64,000 nt of DNA from Alteromonas hispanica (lineage in GTDB: Bacteria > Pseudomonadota > Gammaproteobacteria > Enterobacterales > Alteromonadaceae), in assembly GCF_010500915.1 (NCBI RefSeq), contig NZ_JAAAWP010000005.1:1-64000 (forward strand). Reading direction: 5' to 3'. Made by a program: the position numbers and the translations under genes. Position 1 is the stretch's first letter. Every line of letters begins with the position of its first letter. Under the pieces are notes generated by a model. The model had not been told where the DNA came from. It ran no database searches and was given only the letters and a program-made list of their open reading frames with translations. Shown one piece after another: positions 35,432-45,628 of this stretch.

Positions 35432-35452
35432 AAGGAGAGCGCTGCTCTCCTT
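35432..35452 (-). terminator. Intrinsic terminator of the tkt-epd-pgk-fba block
   Basis: AAGGAGAGC and GCTCTCCTT form a perfect 9-bp stem with a three-base loop. The plus strand has an A-run immediately upstream (35428-35433), so the minus-strand transcript ends in a T-run. It lies about 57 bases beyond the fba stop. Confidence 0.85.
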
Positions 35453-35508
35453 CTCTTGTATACGTTTTTAATGCTAACGCAAGTGTAAAGCGCTCACGCT
35501 GCCTTAAA

Positions 35509-36408
35509 CTAAGACTTTGACGCCTGATATATACCTTCAATAGCAGTATCTAGTGTTGCTTCAAACTCTTCTTCAGACTGCTTAGCAGACACGCCCTCAG
35601 TCAATGCACGAGAAAAGCTTGCTATCATGCCTTGGTTCTCAGCTAACTTGGCGTTTGCCTCGTCGCGGCTGTAGCCACCTGAAAGCGCAACCACTCTTAA
35701 TACGCGAGGATGGTCGATTAGCTCTTTGTAAAAGTTTGCCTCGTTAGGTAACGTTAGCTTTAACATCACCTCTTGACCTTCACTTAACAGGTTAAGCTGC
35801 GTAAGAATTTCAAGTTTAAGCAGCGCCTCGGCTTCCGCCTTTTCTGGGCTATGAATGTCAACTTCAGGCTCTATGATAGGCACAAGCCCTGCAGCTAAGA
35901 TTTGCTTACCTACTTCAAACTGCTGCTCTACAACTGCTTTAATACCTTGTTGATTAGCCAGCTTCACAACACTGCGCATTTTTGTACCAAATACGTCTTG
36001 TGCCACCGCTTTAGCAAGCAGAGCATCGAGTTCTGGCATAGGCTTCATTACCTGCACGCCATCACTTTCTTCCGCCAGTCCTTTGTCCACCTTCAAAAAA
36101 GGAATAACACGCTTTTTCTGCCACAAGTAGTGCGCCGTAGGCATGCCTTCAATTTCTCTATCAAGAGTGTTTTCAAACAGAATAGCGCCCAGAACACGCA
36201 CTCCGTTAAACGGCTCGCTAGTAATAATGCGTGTGCGCATATCATGGACAAGGTTGAACATTTCTTCGTCTGAACTGTATTCAGACTCTTCAATGCCATA
36301 AAGGCGTAACGCTTTTGGTGTACTGCCGCCACTTTGATCTAGGGCTGCAATAAAGCCGACCTGTGTGTTGAGTTTATCCAGCATAGATTGCTGAGCTTGT
36401 GATGCCAT
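35509..36408 (-). CDS. fba: Fructose-bisphosphate aldolase, class I
   Basis: The 299-residue protein matches the bacterial class I aldolase type: '[14 protein letters not shown]' near residue 18 and '[14 protein letters not shown]', with 'PIIEPEVDI' and 'VMLKLTLP' around residues 175-220 holding the Schiff-base Lys region. It cleaves fructose-1,6-bisphosphate without a metal. In E. coli the tkt-epd-pgk block ends in a class II (zinc) fbaA instead, so this lineage has a non-homologous replacement in the same context. A 282-base gap separates it from pgk. Confidence 0.92.
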   Translation of the reverse strand: MASQAQQSMLDKLNTQVGFIAALDQSGGSTPKALRLYGIEESEYSSDEEMFNLVHDMRTRIITSEPFNGVRVLGAILFENTLDREIEGMPTAHYLWQKKRVIPFLKVDKGLAEESDGVQVMKPMPELDALLAKAVAQDVFGTKMRSVVKLANQQGIKAVVEQQFEVGKQILAAGLVPIIEPEVDIHSPEKAEAEALLKLEILTQLNLLSEGQEVMLKLTLPNEANFYKELIDHPRVLRVVALSGGYSRDEANAKLAENQGMIASFSRALTEGVSAKQSEEEFEATLDTAIEGIYQASKS

Positions 36409-36690
36409 TGCAACACTCCTTTTGTTTTATTCTGCCTTTACGACAGTTGTAGGGTTTATAGTTATTTCGCCAGCAAACGTCACTGTAAAGCTGGCTATAT
36501 TGTTTCCGGAAAAGTTGGCTCCTTAAAAAGGCTATTTCCGAAAAGGAGCTTACACACACCATACTGTTATTGCTGTTTTCAGTATATGTAAGCACCGGTA
36601 GCATACTATGCGCTATTTCTTTCGTTACTTCTTTAAATAAGCTAATGAGGGCCTTTGGCTTAAACAGCTTACTTGAGGTAACAACAACGC

Positions 36691-37869
36691 TTATTTATTT
36701 TTTTCTTCTAGTATAGCTACAGCAGGCAGTGTTTTTCCTTCAAGAAACTCAAGAAATGCACCACCGCCAGTTGATATGTAAGAGACCTTATCGGCAATCC
36801 CATACTTATCTACTGCTGCAAGTGTATCACCGCCCCCTGCAATAGAGAATGCGTCACTTGCTGCAATTGCTTCAGACAGGGCTTTCGTACCTGCGCTGAA
36901 TTGTTCAAACTCAAATACACCCACTGGGCCATTCCACACAATTGTTCCTGCATTTTTAATAATGCTTTCTAAGGCTTTTGATGAGTCTGGACCAATATCG
37001 AAAATCATATCTTCATCGCTTACTTCAGACACATGCTTTAATGTGGCCTCGGTATTTTCATCAAATGCTGCGCCAACTACTACATCTGTTGGTACGGGAA
37101 TGTTTCCGCCGTTAGCCTGAGCGTCGTTCATCAACTGCGTGGCTTGTTCAGTTAGGTCCATCTCAACAAGAGACTTGCCTACATTGTGACCCTGTGCAGC
37201 AATAAAGGTATTTGCGATACCGCCACCTACAATTAACTGGTCTACTTTTTCAGCCAGAGTTTTTAGTACGGTTAGCTTGGTAGATACCTTTGAGCCACCC
37301 ACAATCGCGACCATTGGGCGTTTAGGGTTGTCTAGCGCCTTGCCAAGCGCATCGAGTTCAGCGGCCAATAGTGGGCCTGCACATGCTTGCGTGGCGAATT
37401 TGGCTACGCCATGGGTAGACGCTTGTGCTCGGTGAGCCGTACCAAACGCATCCATTACGAAAATATCGCACAGCGCTGCATATTGCTTAGCAAGGGTTTC
37501 ATCATCTTTCTTTTCGCCTTTATTAAAGCGAACATTTTCCAAAATAACTAATTCACCTTCAGCAAGTTCTACGCCGTCTAGGTAGTCTTTAACTAACTTT
37601 ACTGGAACGTCCAACGCTTCGTTAAGGTAATCAACCACAGGTTGCAATGAAAATTCTTCCGCAGGCTCGCCTTCTGTGGGACGGCCTAAATGCGACATCA
37701 CCATAACGGCGGCACCAGCGTCTAACGCTGCTTTAATTGTGGGGATGGATGCTTTTATACGAGCATCTGAGGTTACTTTACCGTTCTTAACAGGTACGTT
37801 TAAATCTTGTCTAATGAGAACACGCTGACCGTTTAAGGCCATATCGTTCATACTTGGAATTGCCATCAT
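36691..37869 (-). CDS. pgk: Phosphoglycerate kinase
   Basis: The 392-residue protein is standard length for bacterial Pgk. It has the N-terminal [11 protein letters not shown] motif, '[12 protein letters not shown]' and the nucleotide-binding end '[16 protein letters not shown]'. It transfers phosphate from 1,3-bisphosphoglycerate to ADP in glycolysis, and works in reverse in gluconeogenesis. It is in the order tkt-epd-pgk-fba on one strand, 90 bases after epd. Confidence 0.97.
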   Translation of the reverse strand: MMAIPSMNDMALNGQRVLIRQDLNVPVKNGKVTSDARIKASIPTIKAALDAGAAVMVMSHLGRPTEGEPAEEFSLQPVVDYLNEALDVPVKLVKDYLDGVELAEGELVILENVRFNKGEKKDDETLAKQYAALCDIFVMDAFGTAHRAQASTHGVAKFATQACAGPLLAAELDALGKALDNPKRPMVAIVGGSKVSTKLTVLKTLAEKVDQLIVGGGIANTFIAAQGHNVGKSLVEMDLTEQATQLMNDAQANGGNIPVPTDVVVGAAFDENTEATLKHVSEVSDEDMIFDIGPDSSKALESIIKNAGTIVWNGPVGVFEFEQFSAGTKALSEAIAASDAFSIAGGGDTLAAVDKYGIADKVSYISTGGGAFLEFLEGKTLPAVAILEEKNK

Positions 37870-37959
37870 CTTTCCTATGTTAATTTAAAAATGTTGTCAT
37901 TAATTAACGTGTGAAAGCTGCGCGGGTTGGTGCCACCAACCCTGGCAGCATTAAACGGT

Positions 37960-38970
37960 TTATTTTGCTTCAAACATCACTTTAGCTGTGTCGAGCATTC
38001 GGTTTGCAAAACCCCATTCGTTATCGCACCACACCAATGTTTTTACTAATTGCTTATGGCTTACGCGAGTTTGTGTTCCATCTACAATACACGAGTGTGG
38101 GTCGTGATTGAAATCTACTGATACAAGAGGCTCTTCCGTGTAGTCTAAAATACCCTGCAAACGACCGTCTTTGGCATTGCGTAAAGCCTGGTTTACTTGC
38201 TCAATAGACACCTCGCTTTTCAAGCTAACGCTTAAGTCCATAGCAGTGACATTAATGGTTGGCACTCGTACCGCTATTGCCTCGAACTTGCCGGCAAACT
38301 TGGGCAAAATGCGCTCAATTCCCGCCGCTAAGCGCGTATCTACTGGAATAATAGATTGGCTAGCCGCCCGGGTTCTGCGCAAATCTTCATGGTAGGCATC
38401 GATAACCTGCTGGTCGTGCATAGACGCATGAATAGTGGTAATAGTGCCACTTTCCACCCCAAAAGCGGCATCGAGGGCCTGAATAACCGGAACGATACAA
38501 TTTGTAGTGCACGAGCCATTAGAGACTAATTTATGGTCACTGGTTAAGGTATCTTCGTTGGTGCCAAAAATCACCGTGTTGTCTAAATCAGGAGAACCGG
38601 GAGATGAAAACAGCACTTTTTTCGCACCCGCATCGAGATGAGACTGCCCTGAGGCTCGGTCGTCAAACTTGCCGGTACATTCAAGAACAATATCTACACC
38701 CAGCGCTTCCCAAGGCAGAGCACTAATGTCGGCTTCAGCAAGTAACTGAATGTCATCACCGGCTACCGTCAGCGTTTTATTTTCTAAGGCCACATCGAAA
38801 CGAAACCGCCCGTGGGCGGTATCGTATTTGAGTAAATGTGCAATGCCCTCGGGCTTGGCAATGTCGTTAATGGCCACAACGTTAAACTCGCTATTACGCC
38901 CACTCTCGTAGAGTGCGCGTAATACGTTACGACCAATTCGACCAAACCCATTTATGGCAATATTTACCAT
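37960..38970 (-). CDS. epd: D-erythrose-4-phosphate dehydrogenase
   Basis: The 336-residue GAPDH-fold enzyme has the NAD-binding [15 protein letters not shown] start and nucleophile Cys154 in SNGSCTTNC. Features such as '[31 protein letters not shown]' and '[18 protein letters not shown]' follow E. coli Epd closely rather than GapA. Epd makes 4-phosphoerythronate, the first dedicated step to pyridoxal phosphate. It is 17 bases downstream of tkt, whose reaction supplies erythrose-4-phosphate, so the pair is metabolically coherent. Confidence 0.92.
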   Translation of the reverse strand: MVNIAINGFGRIGRNVLRALYESGRNSEFNVVAINDIAKPEGIAHLLKYDTAHGRFRFDVALENKTLTVAGDDIQLLAEADISALPWEALGVDIVLECTGKFDDRASGQSHLDAGAKKVLFSSPGSPDLDNTVIFGTNEDTLTSDHKLVSNGSCTTNCIVPVIQALDAAFGVESGTITTIHASMHDQQVIDAYHEDLRRTRAASQSIIPVDTRLAAGIERILPKFAGKFEAIAVRVPTINVTAMDLSVSLKSEVSIEQVNQALRNAKDGRLQGILDYTEEPLVSVDFNHDPHSCIVDGTQTRVSHKQLVKTLVWCDNEWGFANRMLDTAKVMFEAK

Positions 38971-38987
38971 TGGCTTTTATTTACCTC

Positions 38988-40979
38988 TTAAAGAGACAGC
39001 GCTGTCTCTACAACAGCATCGGTAGTGATACCAAAGTGTTTAAACAAGTCGCCCGCAGGTGCCGATTCGCCGAAGGTATCCATACCGATAATTGCGCCAT
39101 TAAGGCCAACATATTTGTACCAGCTGTCTTTCGACAATGCTTCAACTGCAACGCGCTTAGTCACTGAAGAAGGCAGTACACTCTCGCGATAGTCTTTAGA
39201 CTGGCGATCGAATACGTCTGTTGATGGCATTGATACTACGCGCACCGCTTTACCTTGTTCTCTTAACTTGTCTGCCGCTTCCACAGCAAGTTGAACTTCA
39301 GAGCCAGTGGCAATAAGAATAATCTCTGGAGCAGCATCACTATCGCTAAGTACGTAACCGCCTTTCGCGATGCTAGCAACTTGCTCTTGGGTACGCTCTT
39401 GCTGAGCTAACCCTTGACGCGTAAAGATAAGCGTTGTTGGCCCGTCAGTGCGCTCGATAGCTGCTTTCCAAGACACGGCAGATTCAACTTGGTCACAAGG
39501 ACGCCAGTTATCTAGGTTTGGTGTAGAACGAAGCGCAACCACTTGCTCAACCGGCTGGTGAGTTGGACCATCTTCTCCTAAACCAATTGAATCGTGCGTG
39601 TACACAAATATAGCAGGCTGTTTCATCAGTGCTGCCATACGCACTGCGTTACGAGCGTACTCCATAAACATCAAGAATGTTGCGCCGTAAGCCTTGAAGC
39701 CGCCGTGTAGCGTGATGCCGTTCATCATGGCTGACATACCAAATTCACGTACGCCATAGTAGATGTAGTTACCCGATGCATCGTTCGCTTCTACGCCTTT
39801 ACTGCCTTCCCAAATAGTTAGGTTAGAACCTGCAAGGTCAGCAGAGCCGCCTAGCAATTCAGGCAATAATGGACCGAATGCATTTAGCGCATTTTGAGAT
39901 GCTTTACGAGACGCAATGTTCTGAGGGTTAGCTTGAAGATCTGCAATAATTGCATCAGCTTTCTCGCTGAAATCGGCCGGCAGTTCGCCGTTTACACGAC
40001 GTTTAAATTCTGCGGCAAGCTCAGGGTAAGCGGCTTCATAAGCGGCAAATGCTTGGTTCCACTGTGATTCTGCTTCATTGCCCTTCGCTTTATTATCCCA
40101 CTGAGCGTAGATGTCGTCAGGAATTTCAAACGCGCCGTGTTTCCAGCCTAACTTTTCACGGGTTGCAACAATTTCGTCGTCACCTAGTGGTGCACCGTGA
40201 CAAGACTCTGTGCCTTCTTTATTTGGCGACCCAAACCCAATAGTTGTTTTACAACAAATAAGCGTAGGCTGAGCGCTGTTTGCTTGCGCTTTTTCAATAG
40301 CCGCTTTTACTTGCTCTGCGTCGTGGCCATCTACGCCTTCAATAACTTCCCAGCCGTAGCTTTTAAAACGTGCTGGCGTGTCATCAGTAAACCAACCTTC
40401 TACTTCACCGTCGATAGAAATGCCGTTGTCATCCCAAAATGCGATGAGCTTACCTAGTCCCAATGTACCGGCAAGCGAGCATGTCTCGTGCGAAATACCT
40501 TCCATTAAGCAGCCATCGCCAAGAAATGCGTAAGTGTAATGATCGACTATGTTGTGACCTTCGCGGTTAAACTGTGCAGCAAGAACTTTTTCTGCTAGCG
40601 CCATGCCCACAGCATTACTCACGCCTTGGCCTAATGGGCCAGTGGTGGTTTCAACACCTGGTGCATAGCCATACTCAGGGTGACCAGGCGTCTTTGAATG
40701 AAGCTGGCGGAAGTTCTTCAATTCTTCAATTGGTAGTTCATAACCAGAGAGGTGAAGCAGTGAGTATAAAAGCATTGAGCCGTGACCGTTCGATAACACG
40801 AAACGATCGCGGTTTGCCCATGAAGGGTTCTCTGGGTTGTGCGATAGAAAATCTTGCCACAATACCTGGGCAATATCGGCCATTCCCATAGGTGCACCTG
40901 GGTGACCTGATTTGGCTTGTTGAACAGCGTCCATACTTAATGCACGGATGGCATTGGCAAGTTCACGACGAGAGGGCAT
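38988..40979 (-). CDS. tkt: Transketolase
   Basis: The 663-residue enzyme has the thiamine-diphosphate motif [12 protein letters not shown] (~residue 155), '[13 protein letters not shown]' and '[12 protein letters not shown]' (~460), all typical of TktA-type transketolases. It moves two-carbon units in the pentose phosphate pathway. It is the first gene of the tkt-epd-pgk-fba block and divergent from metK. The start is supported by a CAGGAG ribosome site upstream (rc of 'ctcctg'). Confidence 0.97.
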   Translation of the reverse strand: MPSRRELANAIRALSMDAVQQAKSGHPGAPMGMADIAQVLWQDFLSHNPENPSWANRDRFVLSNGHGSMLLYSLLHLSGYELPIEELKNFRQLHSKTPGHPEYGYAPGVETTTGPLGQGVSNAVGMALAEKVLAAQFNREGHNIVDHYTYAFLGDGCLMEGISHETCSLAGTLGLGKLIAFWDDNGISIDGEVEGWFTDDTPARFKSYGWEVIEGVDGHDAEQVKAAIEKAQANSAQPTLICCKTTIGFGSPNKEGTESCHGAPLGDDEIVATREKLGWKHGAFEIPDDIYAQWDNKAKGNEAESQWNQAFAAYEAAYPELAAEFKRRVNGELPADFSEKADAIIADLQANPQNIASRKASQNALNAFGPLLPELLGGSADLAGSNLTIWEGSKGVEANDASGNYIYYGVREFGMSAMMNGITLHGGFKAYGATFLMFMEYARNAVRMAALMKQPAIFVYTHDSIGLGEDGPTHQPVEQVVALRSTPNLDNWRPCDQVESAVSWKAAIERTDGPTTLIFTRQGLAQQERTQEQVASIAKGGYVLSDSDAAPEIILIATGSEVQLAVEAADKLREQGKAVRVVSMPSTDVFDRQSKDYRESVLPSSVTKRVAVEALSKDSWYKYVGLNGAIIGMDTFGESAPAGDLFKHFGITTDAVVETALSL

Positions 40980-41375
40980 GTTGTCTCCTGATTATAATTC
41001 GTATCAAAGTGAGCGTGGAGGTAAGCCGCGCGTTCGGCCTAAGCTCTACTTTTATGTACGTTTGAATGTGGCGTTATTCTTACCCATGCCACCTCACAGT
41101 TCAATGGCTTTTCATTGCCAATAGCGAAACTAAATACAAAAAATGGTCTATTACGCAAAACGCACGTAAATGCACTACGCTAAAACACAATTTTGTACCT
41201 GATAACTCACTATTCTCAGTTTAGTAAAGACAATGAAGCTGATCGTAACGTGTCAAGAATTCGTAACAATGTATAGCAAAAAGACTTTTAGACGTCTAGA
41301 AGTAAAGACTGGTATTTGTAGTTTGTTTTAGTACAATACTCAAAATTTAGAATTTTAAATGCAAACGGAGCACAT
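40980..41375. promoter_or_regulatory. Divergent promoter region between tkt and metK
   Basis: The 396-base spacer has no gene. It is AT-rich and must carry promoters for both sides. The recognised elements are the met-box array at 41282-41313 and a -10-like TACAAT at 41332-41337 for metK. I did not find a convincing tkt promoter. Confidence 0.55.
41282..41313 (+). promoter_or_regulatory. MetJ operator: four tandem met boxes upstream of metK
   Basis: Consecutive 8-mers AGACTTTT, AGACGTCT, AGAAGTAA and AGACTGGT align with the met-box consensus AGACGTCT at 6, 8, 5 and 5 of 8 positions. They end about 20 bases before a TACAAT -10. MetJ with bound S-adenosylmethionine represses metK in E. coli, so this is a feedback site for the enzyme that makes the corepressor. 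Confidence 0.8.
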
Positions 41376-42521
41376 ATGGCCACGAATCTATTCACCTCTG
41401 AATCGGTCTCTGAAGGACATCCGGATAAAATCGCTGACCAAATTTCTGATGCGGTTCTCGACGCTATTTTAGAGCAAGATTCACGGGCTCGCGTGGCCTG
41501 CGAAACCTATGTTAAAACAGGTATGGTTCTTGTTGGCGGTGAAGTGACCACTTCAGCGTGGGTCGATATTGAAGAGATTACTCGCAATACCGTAAAAGAA
41601 ATTGGTTACACCCATTCAGACATGGGTTTTGATGCCGATTCATGTGCAGTGCTTAACGCCATTGGAAAGCAATCTCCTGATATTAATCAGGGCGTAGACC
41701 GCGAGAGCTTGGAAGAGCAAGGTGCAGGCGACCAAGGTTTGATGTTTGGTTATGCAAGCGACGAAACAGACGTGCTTATGCCTGCGCCTATTACCTATTC
41801 ACATCGCTTGGTTCAAAAGCAGGCTGAGGTGCGTAAATCGGGTAAGTTAGACTGGCTTCGTCCTGACGCGAAAAGTCAGATTACTTTTAAGTATGAAAAC
41901 GACAAGCCTGTGGGTATCGACGCAGTTGTGCTTTCTACTCAGCACTGCGACTCAGTGTCTACCGACACCGTACGCGAGGCGGTAATGGAAGAAATTATTA
42001 AACCAGTGCTTCCAAGCGAGTGGGTTGATGGTAACACCCAATTCCATATTAACCCGACAGGTCGATTTGTTATTGGTGGCCCAATGGGCGACTGTGGGCT
42101 TACAGGCCGTAAAATTATTGTTGATACCTACGGCGGTATGGCACGTCACGGTGGTGGTGCATTTTCGGGTAAAGATCCATCGAAAGTTGACCGCAGCGCC
42201 GCTTACGCAGGCCGTTATGTAGCAAAGAACATCGTAGCTGCTGGGCTAGCAAAGCGCTGTGAAATTCAAATTTCTTACGCTATTGGCGTAGCGCAGCCTA
42301 CATCAATTAGCATCGATACTTTTGGTACAGGTGTGGTTGATGAGAAAACATTGGTTGCGCTAGTGCGCGAGCATTTTGACCTTCGCCCATACGGCTTAAT
42401 TAAGATGTTAGACCTAGAGCGTCCAATTTACCGTGCAACTGCGGCATATGGACACTTTGGCCGCGAAGCCTTCCCTTGGGAAGCGACGGACAAAGCTGAA
42501 GCGCTTAAAGCATCGGTTTAA
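41376..42521 (+). CDS. metK: S-adenosylmethionine synthase
   Basis: The 381-residue enzyme has the signature hexapeptide GAGDQG (~residue 115) and the P-loop-like [19 protein letters not shown] (~257), with [19 protein letters not shown] at the start. It forms S-adenosylmethionine from methionine and ATP. The four met boxes upstream indicate MetJ control, and a strong terminator follows at 42551. Confidence 0.98.
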   Translation: MATNLFTSESVSEGHPDKIADQISDAVLDAILEQDSRARVACETYVKTGMVLVGGEVTTSAWVDIEEITRNTVKEIGYTHSDMGFDADSCAVLNAIGKQSPDINQGVDRESLEEQGAGDQGLMFGYASDETDVLMPAPITYSHRLVQKQAEVRKSGKLDWLRPDAKSQITFKYENDKPVGIDAVVLSTQHCDSVSTDTVREAVMEEIIKPVLPSEWVDGNTQFHINPTGRFVIGGPMGDCGLTGRKIIVDTYGGMARHGGGAFSGKDPSKVDRSAAYAGRYVAKNIVAAGLAKRCEIQISYAIGVAQPTSISIDTFGTGVVDEKTLVALVREHFDLRPYGLIKMLDLERPIYRATAAYGHFGREAFPWEATDKAEALKASV

Positions 42522-42550
42522 ATAGCACGTTAGTAATGTTCAAAATGCAG

Positions 42551-42575
42551 AAGCCTCCACGTCGGAGGCTTTTTG
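42551..42575 (+). terminator. Intrinsic terminator of metK
   Basis: AAGCCTCC (42551-42558) pairs with GGAGGCTT (42564-42571) around ACGTC, followed by a T-run. The flanking ATGCA and TGCAT extend the pairing. Confidence 0.95.
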
Positions 42576-42853
42576 CATTAGTGAAAATTTTAATTATCGT
42601 ATTTGTTTAATTTCCATTCACTTTTCTTCAGCTTATTTTTGTCTATGCTTAAAATAACAGTGGGTATGGAAAACTAAACATATCTTCAAGCGTTGATAAA
42701 AATTTGCACGATGCCTTCTGTAATCACATTCTGTGTAATGATGCGTTTTGCAAATAAACATGCTATATCTAAATTAAAATAAAAAACGTTGCTTACTGCG
42801 TGGTAACAAGTTGTTTGTAAAAAGCAATGACTTTCATAGGCTAAGTGGAACAC
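42576..42853. other. AT-rich spacer between metK terminator and a small exported-protein gene
   Basis: I see no gene, repeat or clear promoter in this stretch. It must contain the promoter for the exported protein at 42854. Confidence 0.5.
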
Positions 42854-43324
42854 ATGACAACAATACGCATCTTGCTTTTGTTACTGATATGCGGAGTTTA
42901 CTTCACCGCTAGTAGCGCCTATGCAAGCAGCGTAGAGTCTAACTATGGCCCAATACACTTTCAAAGCGCCAAGGTAGCAAATTGGCAACTTAAAAGTCGC
43001 TTCAGACCCCATTCGATTACCGAAACTCATTACTACGACAGTAGCTTTACCTATCCTGCAGGTTCGCAAACCCTTGTCAGCGCAAAGCGCACATTTAATA
43101 CGCGATTGCCACAACAGGTATATGCCACCTACAACACAAACAACACGGCATTTCGACACTATGCCGAGTGGTTATATTTACCCACAGACATTGGCACCTT
43201 TACGCGATTAGGCTGGCTTCTTGGCGACAATAAGGGGCTTAATATGGCGGTGGAGCTAGAGCACAGGCAGGTGGGTGAAGAAGAAAATATGGGGTTGTCT
43301 CTTGGTGTTCACTACTTCTTCTAA
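42854..43324 (+). CDS. Small exported protein, possible outer-membrane beta-barrel
   Basis: The 156-residue product has a signal peptide (TTIRILLLLLICGVYFTASSAYA) with likely cleavage near residue 25. The mature part (~130 residues) shows alternating polar and hydrophobic strands and ends GLSLGVHYFF, with the C-terminal Phe typical of barrel-assembly substrates. There are no cysteines in the mature chain. I do not recognise the family; a small six- to eight-stranded barrel is the best guess. The ATG at 42854 is favoured over GTG 42845 by the compact signal peptide. It is monocistronic, convergent with the exonuclease gene. Confidence 0.6.
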   Translation: MTTIRILLLLLICGVYFTASSAYASSVESNYGPIHFQSAKVANWQLKSRFRPHSITETHYYDSSFTYPAGSQTLVSAKRTFNTRLPQQVYATYNTNNTAFRHYAEWLYLPTDIGTFTRLGWLLGDNKGLNMAVELEHRQVGEEENMGLSLGVHYFF

Positions 43325-43343
43325 TGCACTTTTATCTCGCACT

Positions 43344-43880
43344 TTATTTTTGTCCTCTGTTTCTTAAATACTTATTTTCATGTAAAGAAGCCTCGTAAGT
43401 TTTAATAAAGGTTTGCTGTATAAGGAAAGCATCGGTGCTTGCACGGTGACGTTTCGTATCACACTGCTCCGACAAATCATCTTTTACTTCATGCCATAGA
43501 CACATTTGGGTTTCATTTAAAATGTATTCCATAGCTCTGCAGGTAAATGTCATATCTATTTGTGCCGCAGAGAACAACTTGATTAGCCACGGATTGTCTA
43601 CTACCCAACCATCACTATACACAACCGTGTTGCCCAAAAAGTGGTTGAGTTCTTGGCACACTTTTGCGGGCTCTAAACCTCGTGTATGCAACATCTCTCT
43701 GGTAATGCCATGTAATGCTTCTGCTTTTTCATCCCAATGCATCCATGCGTCGTAGGGACGGATCAACTTGCACCACTTTGCACCATCATAGCGCACAATT
43801 CCTATTTCAATTGGGTAACTCGCCGCACCAAAACCACTGGCTTCGATATCGACAATAGACGGGAGCCATCTTTTCTGCAC
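43344..43880 (-). CDS. DEDD-type 3'-5' exonuclease (DnaQ-like)
   Basis: The ~178-residue protein has exonuclease motif I IVDIEASGFG at its N-terminus, motif II around 'VVYSDGWVVDNPWL', and motif III 'HRASTDAFLI' with the catalytic His and Asp. It is a stand-alone DnaQ-fold nuclease of unknown substrate. I chose the GTG at 43880: GGAG lies five bases upstream, and the protein then starts MQKRWLPSIVDIEASG, as such proteins usually do. A longer frame from a TTG at 43985 adds 35 residues with no homology and a poorly spaced ribosome site. Confidence 0.78.
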   Translation of the reverse strand: MQKRWLPSIVDIEASGFGAASYPIEIGIVRYDGAKWCKLIRPYDAWMHWDEKAEALHGITREMLHTRGLEPAKVCQELNHFLGNTVVYSDGWVVDNPWLIKLFSAAQIDMTFTCRAMEYILNETQMCLWHEVKDDLSEQCDTKRHRASTDAFLIQQTFIKTYEASLHENKYLRNRGQK

Positions 43881-44329
43881 TTGTTCTCCGCGTGAATAAT
43901 CACTTACATCACATCGTAAATTGATACTGAACTCGCTTTCTGACTCGGCGATATTTTCCAGTAAGGTGTAAATGCCAACACTCAATGTCGAATTTACTCC
44001 ATCTTAATACCAGCTTTAATAGCAGAATCATGCCACTTTTCCTGTAAACGGTTTTCAATGTCTAAAAGTAGAGCCTCGCTGGTAAATAACACTTAGCTGT
44101 TATATCTTCGTTTTAGTGCAACTATACTGATAGAGAAACAACTGAATGCCTTTAACCTATCAAGCTGAGGGCACGCTGATATTCACGTTAAACGTTAGAC
44201 GGGTGGAAGTAAGTTTAATGGAGGTGGATAAAAAGTCTTAAGTAAGTTCAGGCTATACTAGACAAATATGCTGACTATTCAACATATCGTAGGCTCGTTA
44301 CACTTATAAACACATGCTCACGAGTCTTC
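43881..44329. other. Spacer with two very short reading frames only
   Basis: It contains a minus-strand 32-codon frame (43994-44092, GTG start directly after a stop, ending IKAGIKME) and a plus-strand 31-codon frame (44146-44241, ATG, opening MPLTYQAEG). Neither has a convincing ribosome site. A -10-like TATACT lies at 44123-44128. I do not claim either as a gene. Confidence 0.4.
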
Positions 44330-44743
44330 CTAGACTAGGTAATCACGAAACTCGATTAGCATGCTCAATGCACTTTCTCCCTGAATTGAATATGGGTCAA
44401 AAATATCATTACCAGAATACTTAATAATAGTTTCTTTTTTCAGCTTCTGTTCCGAAATAAAGCCCATGTCCCACGCCCCGAATTGACGGCTAAAAATCTC
44501 GGAATAGGAGATAAGCATTATTGCGTCGTGGCGCGTATCTTTTTGTATTTCAGAAAATATTTTATTCACAGCGCTTCTGGTGCCCTCGATACATTGCAAA
44601 AAATATTCAGAGTTAAAACATAACATCCCTGTAATGCCACTTTTCTTATTTTTGTGTCTTGCTGTGGCTAAAATATTGTCTATATCACCAGGCAAAAACA
44701 TATCACTAACTTTACTGGCATAGATTAATCTGACAAGAAACAT
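44330..44743 (-). CDS. BLUF-domain blue-light photoreceptor
   Basis: The 137-residue protein is essentially one BLUF domain plus a short helical tail (~100-137). All key flavin-site residues are present at the same numbers as in cyanobacterial PixD: Tyr8 (LIYAS), Asn32, Gln50 (YFLQCIEG), Trp91 and Met93 (AWDMGF). It should bind FAD and be photoactive. With no output domain, it must act by protein contact, as PixD does with a response-regulator-like partner. It is 53 bases downstream of the FNR-like gene on the same strand, so they may be co-transcribed, and it is close to a chemosensory operon. Confidence 0.92.
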   Translation of the reverse strand: MFLVRLIYASKVSDMFLPGDIDNILATARHKNKKSGITGMLCFNSEYFLQCIEGTRSAVNKIFSEIQKDTRHDAIMLISYSEIFSRQFGAWDMGFISEQKLKKETIIKYSGNDIFDPYSIQGESALSMLIEFRDYLV

Positions 44744-44796
44744 TGCTTTTATCCTCTTTTTGCTTAAAGAAAACTTTCTATGACTGAATGTATCCG

Positions 44797-45465
44797 CTAT
44801 GAAGCTAGGGGCTGATTAAACGCGATAGTTCTATGATTTGCCTCTATTATCCCTTTACTATTCAACCTTTTCATTACTCTACTAAGCGTTTCCACTGCTA
44901 TGCCCAGATAATTTGCAATATCATGACGAGTCATATGCAATTCGATAGCATTAGCACTCGAATCTACGCCAGCATACTGCTCACGCAAAAAGTAAATAAG
45001 CCGGTCTTCTGCTTCCATAGTGTTGAGCAATGAGTAATGTGTTTGGCGTTTAACTATTCTTTCACTCATCAGACTTAGCATTTGATTCGCCAGTGCGGGG
45101 GAAGTTAGTAACGCTTTGTCAAAATCCTCTCGTTCTATTTTCAGAACTTTGGTGTAGGACATTATTTTCACGCTTTCTTGGTAGTTAGTATTACTAAGAC
45201 CGGATAGACCGATCACATCACTGGGATGGTAGAACTCTATTATTTGTCCCGCTCTAGGCTGTCTGCTTAAAAGCCCTTTCGCGCTGCCGCTGCAAAGCAC
45301 ATAAAAGCCGCTGTATGTTTCATCTTGGTCAAAAAGCACATCACCCTTCTCAAGAGATAGCACACGCTTTTTTAACAACTTCAATACACCATTATTAAAA
45401 TGACACTCTTTAAAAAATGGACAATATTTGCACACATCTACAATGTTATCGCGGTCCATATTCAT
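44797..45465 (-). CDS. Crp/FNR family regulator with an N-terminal three-cysteine motif
   Basis: The 222-residue protein has Cys12, Cys15 and Cys21, exactly the C-x2-C-x5-C spacing of the iron-sulfur ligands of FNR. A cyclic-nucleotide-binding-like barrel follows, then a winged helix with VETLSR, the E..SR recognition residues that read TTGAT half-sites. FNR's fourth cluster ligand (Cys122) aligns with Leu in 'KVLKI'; the only other Cys is Cys58 in a different strand. It may hold a cluster with a non-Cys ligand or sense redox otherwise. It is divergent from the FixJ-like gene and upstream of the BLUF gene. Confidence 0.88.
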   Translation of the reverse strand: MNMDRDNIVDVCKYCPFFKECHFNNGVLKLLKKRVLSLEKGDVLFDQDETYSGFYVLCSGSAKGLLSRQPRAGQIIEFYHPSDVIGLSGLSNTNYQESVKIMSYTKVLKIEREDFDKALLTSPALANQMLSLMSERIVKRQTHYSLLNTMEAEDRLIYFLREQYAGVDSSANAIELHMTRHDIANYLGIAVETLSRVMKRLNSKGIIEANHRTIAFNQPLAS

Positions 45466-45628
45466 TACCTCTATAACCTAGTATCTGGCTTATGATGAAA
45501 ACCTTATACAAAAGTAGTGTAAATCTTTGCATAAAGTTATTGTGTGTATTATCACTAAGAGTAAGTAGAAACCACATTTACCCCAACGCGGGTAGTAAAA
45601 TTGAAGATAAGTAACCTAGGACTAAACT

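Noticed and set aside
43881..43985. TTG start giving a 213-residue exonuclease
   Set aside because: Its ribosome site is 11 bases away, while GTG 43880 has GGAG at five bases and yields the normal N-terminus.
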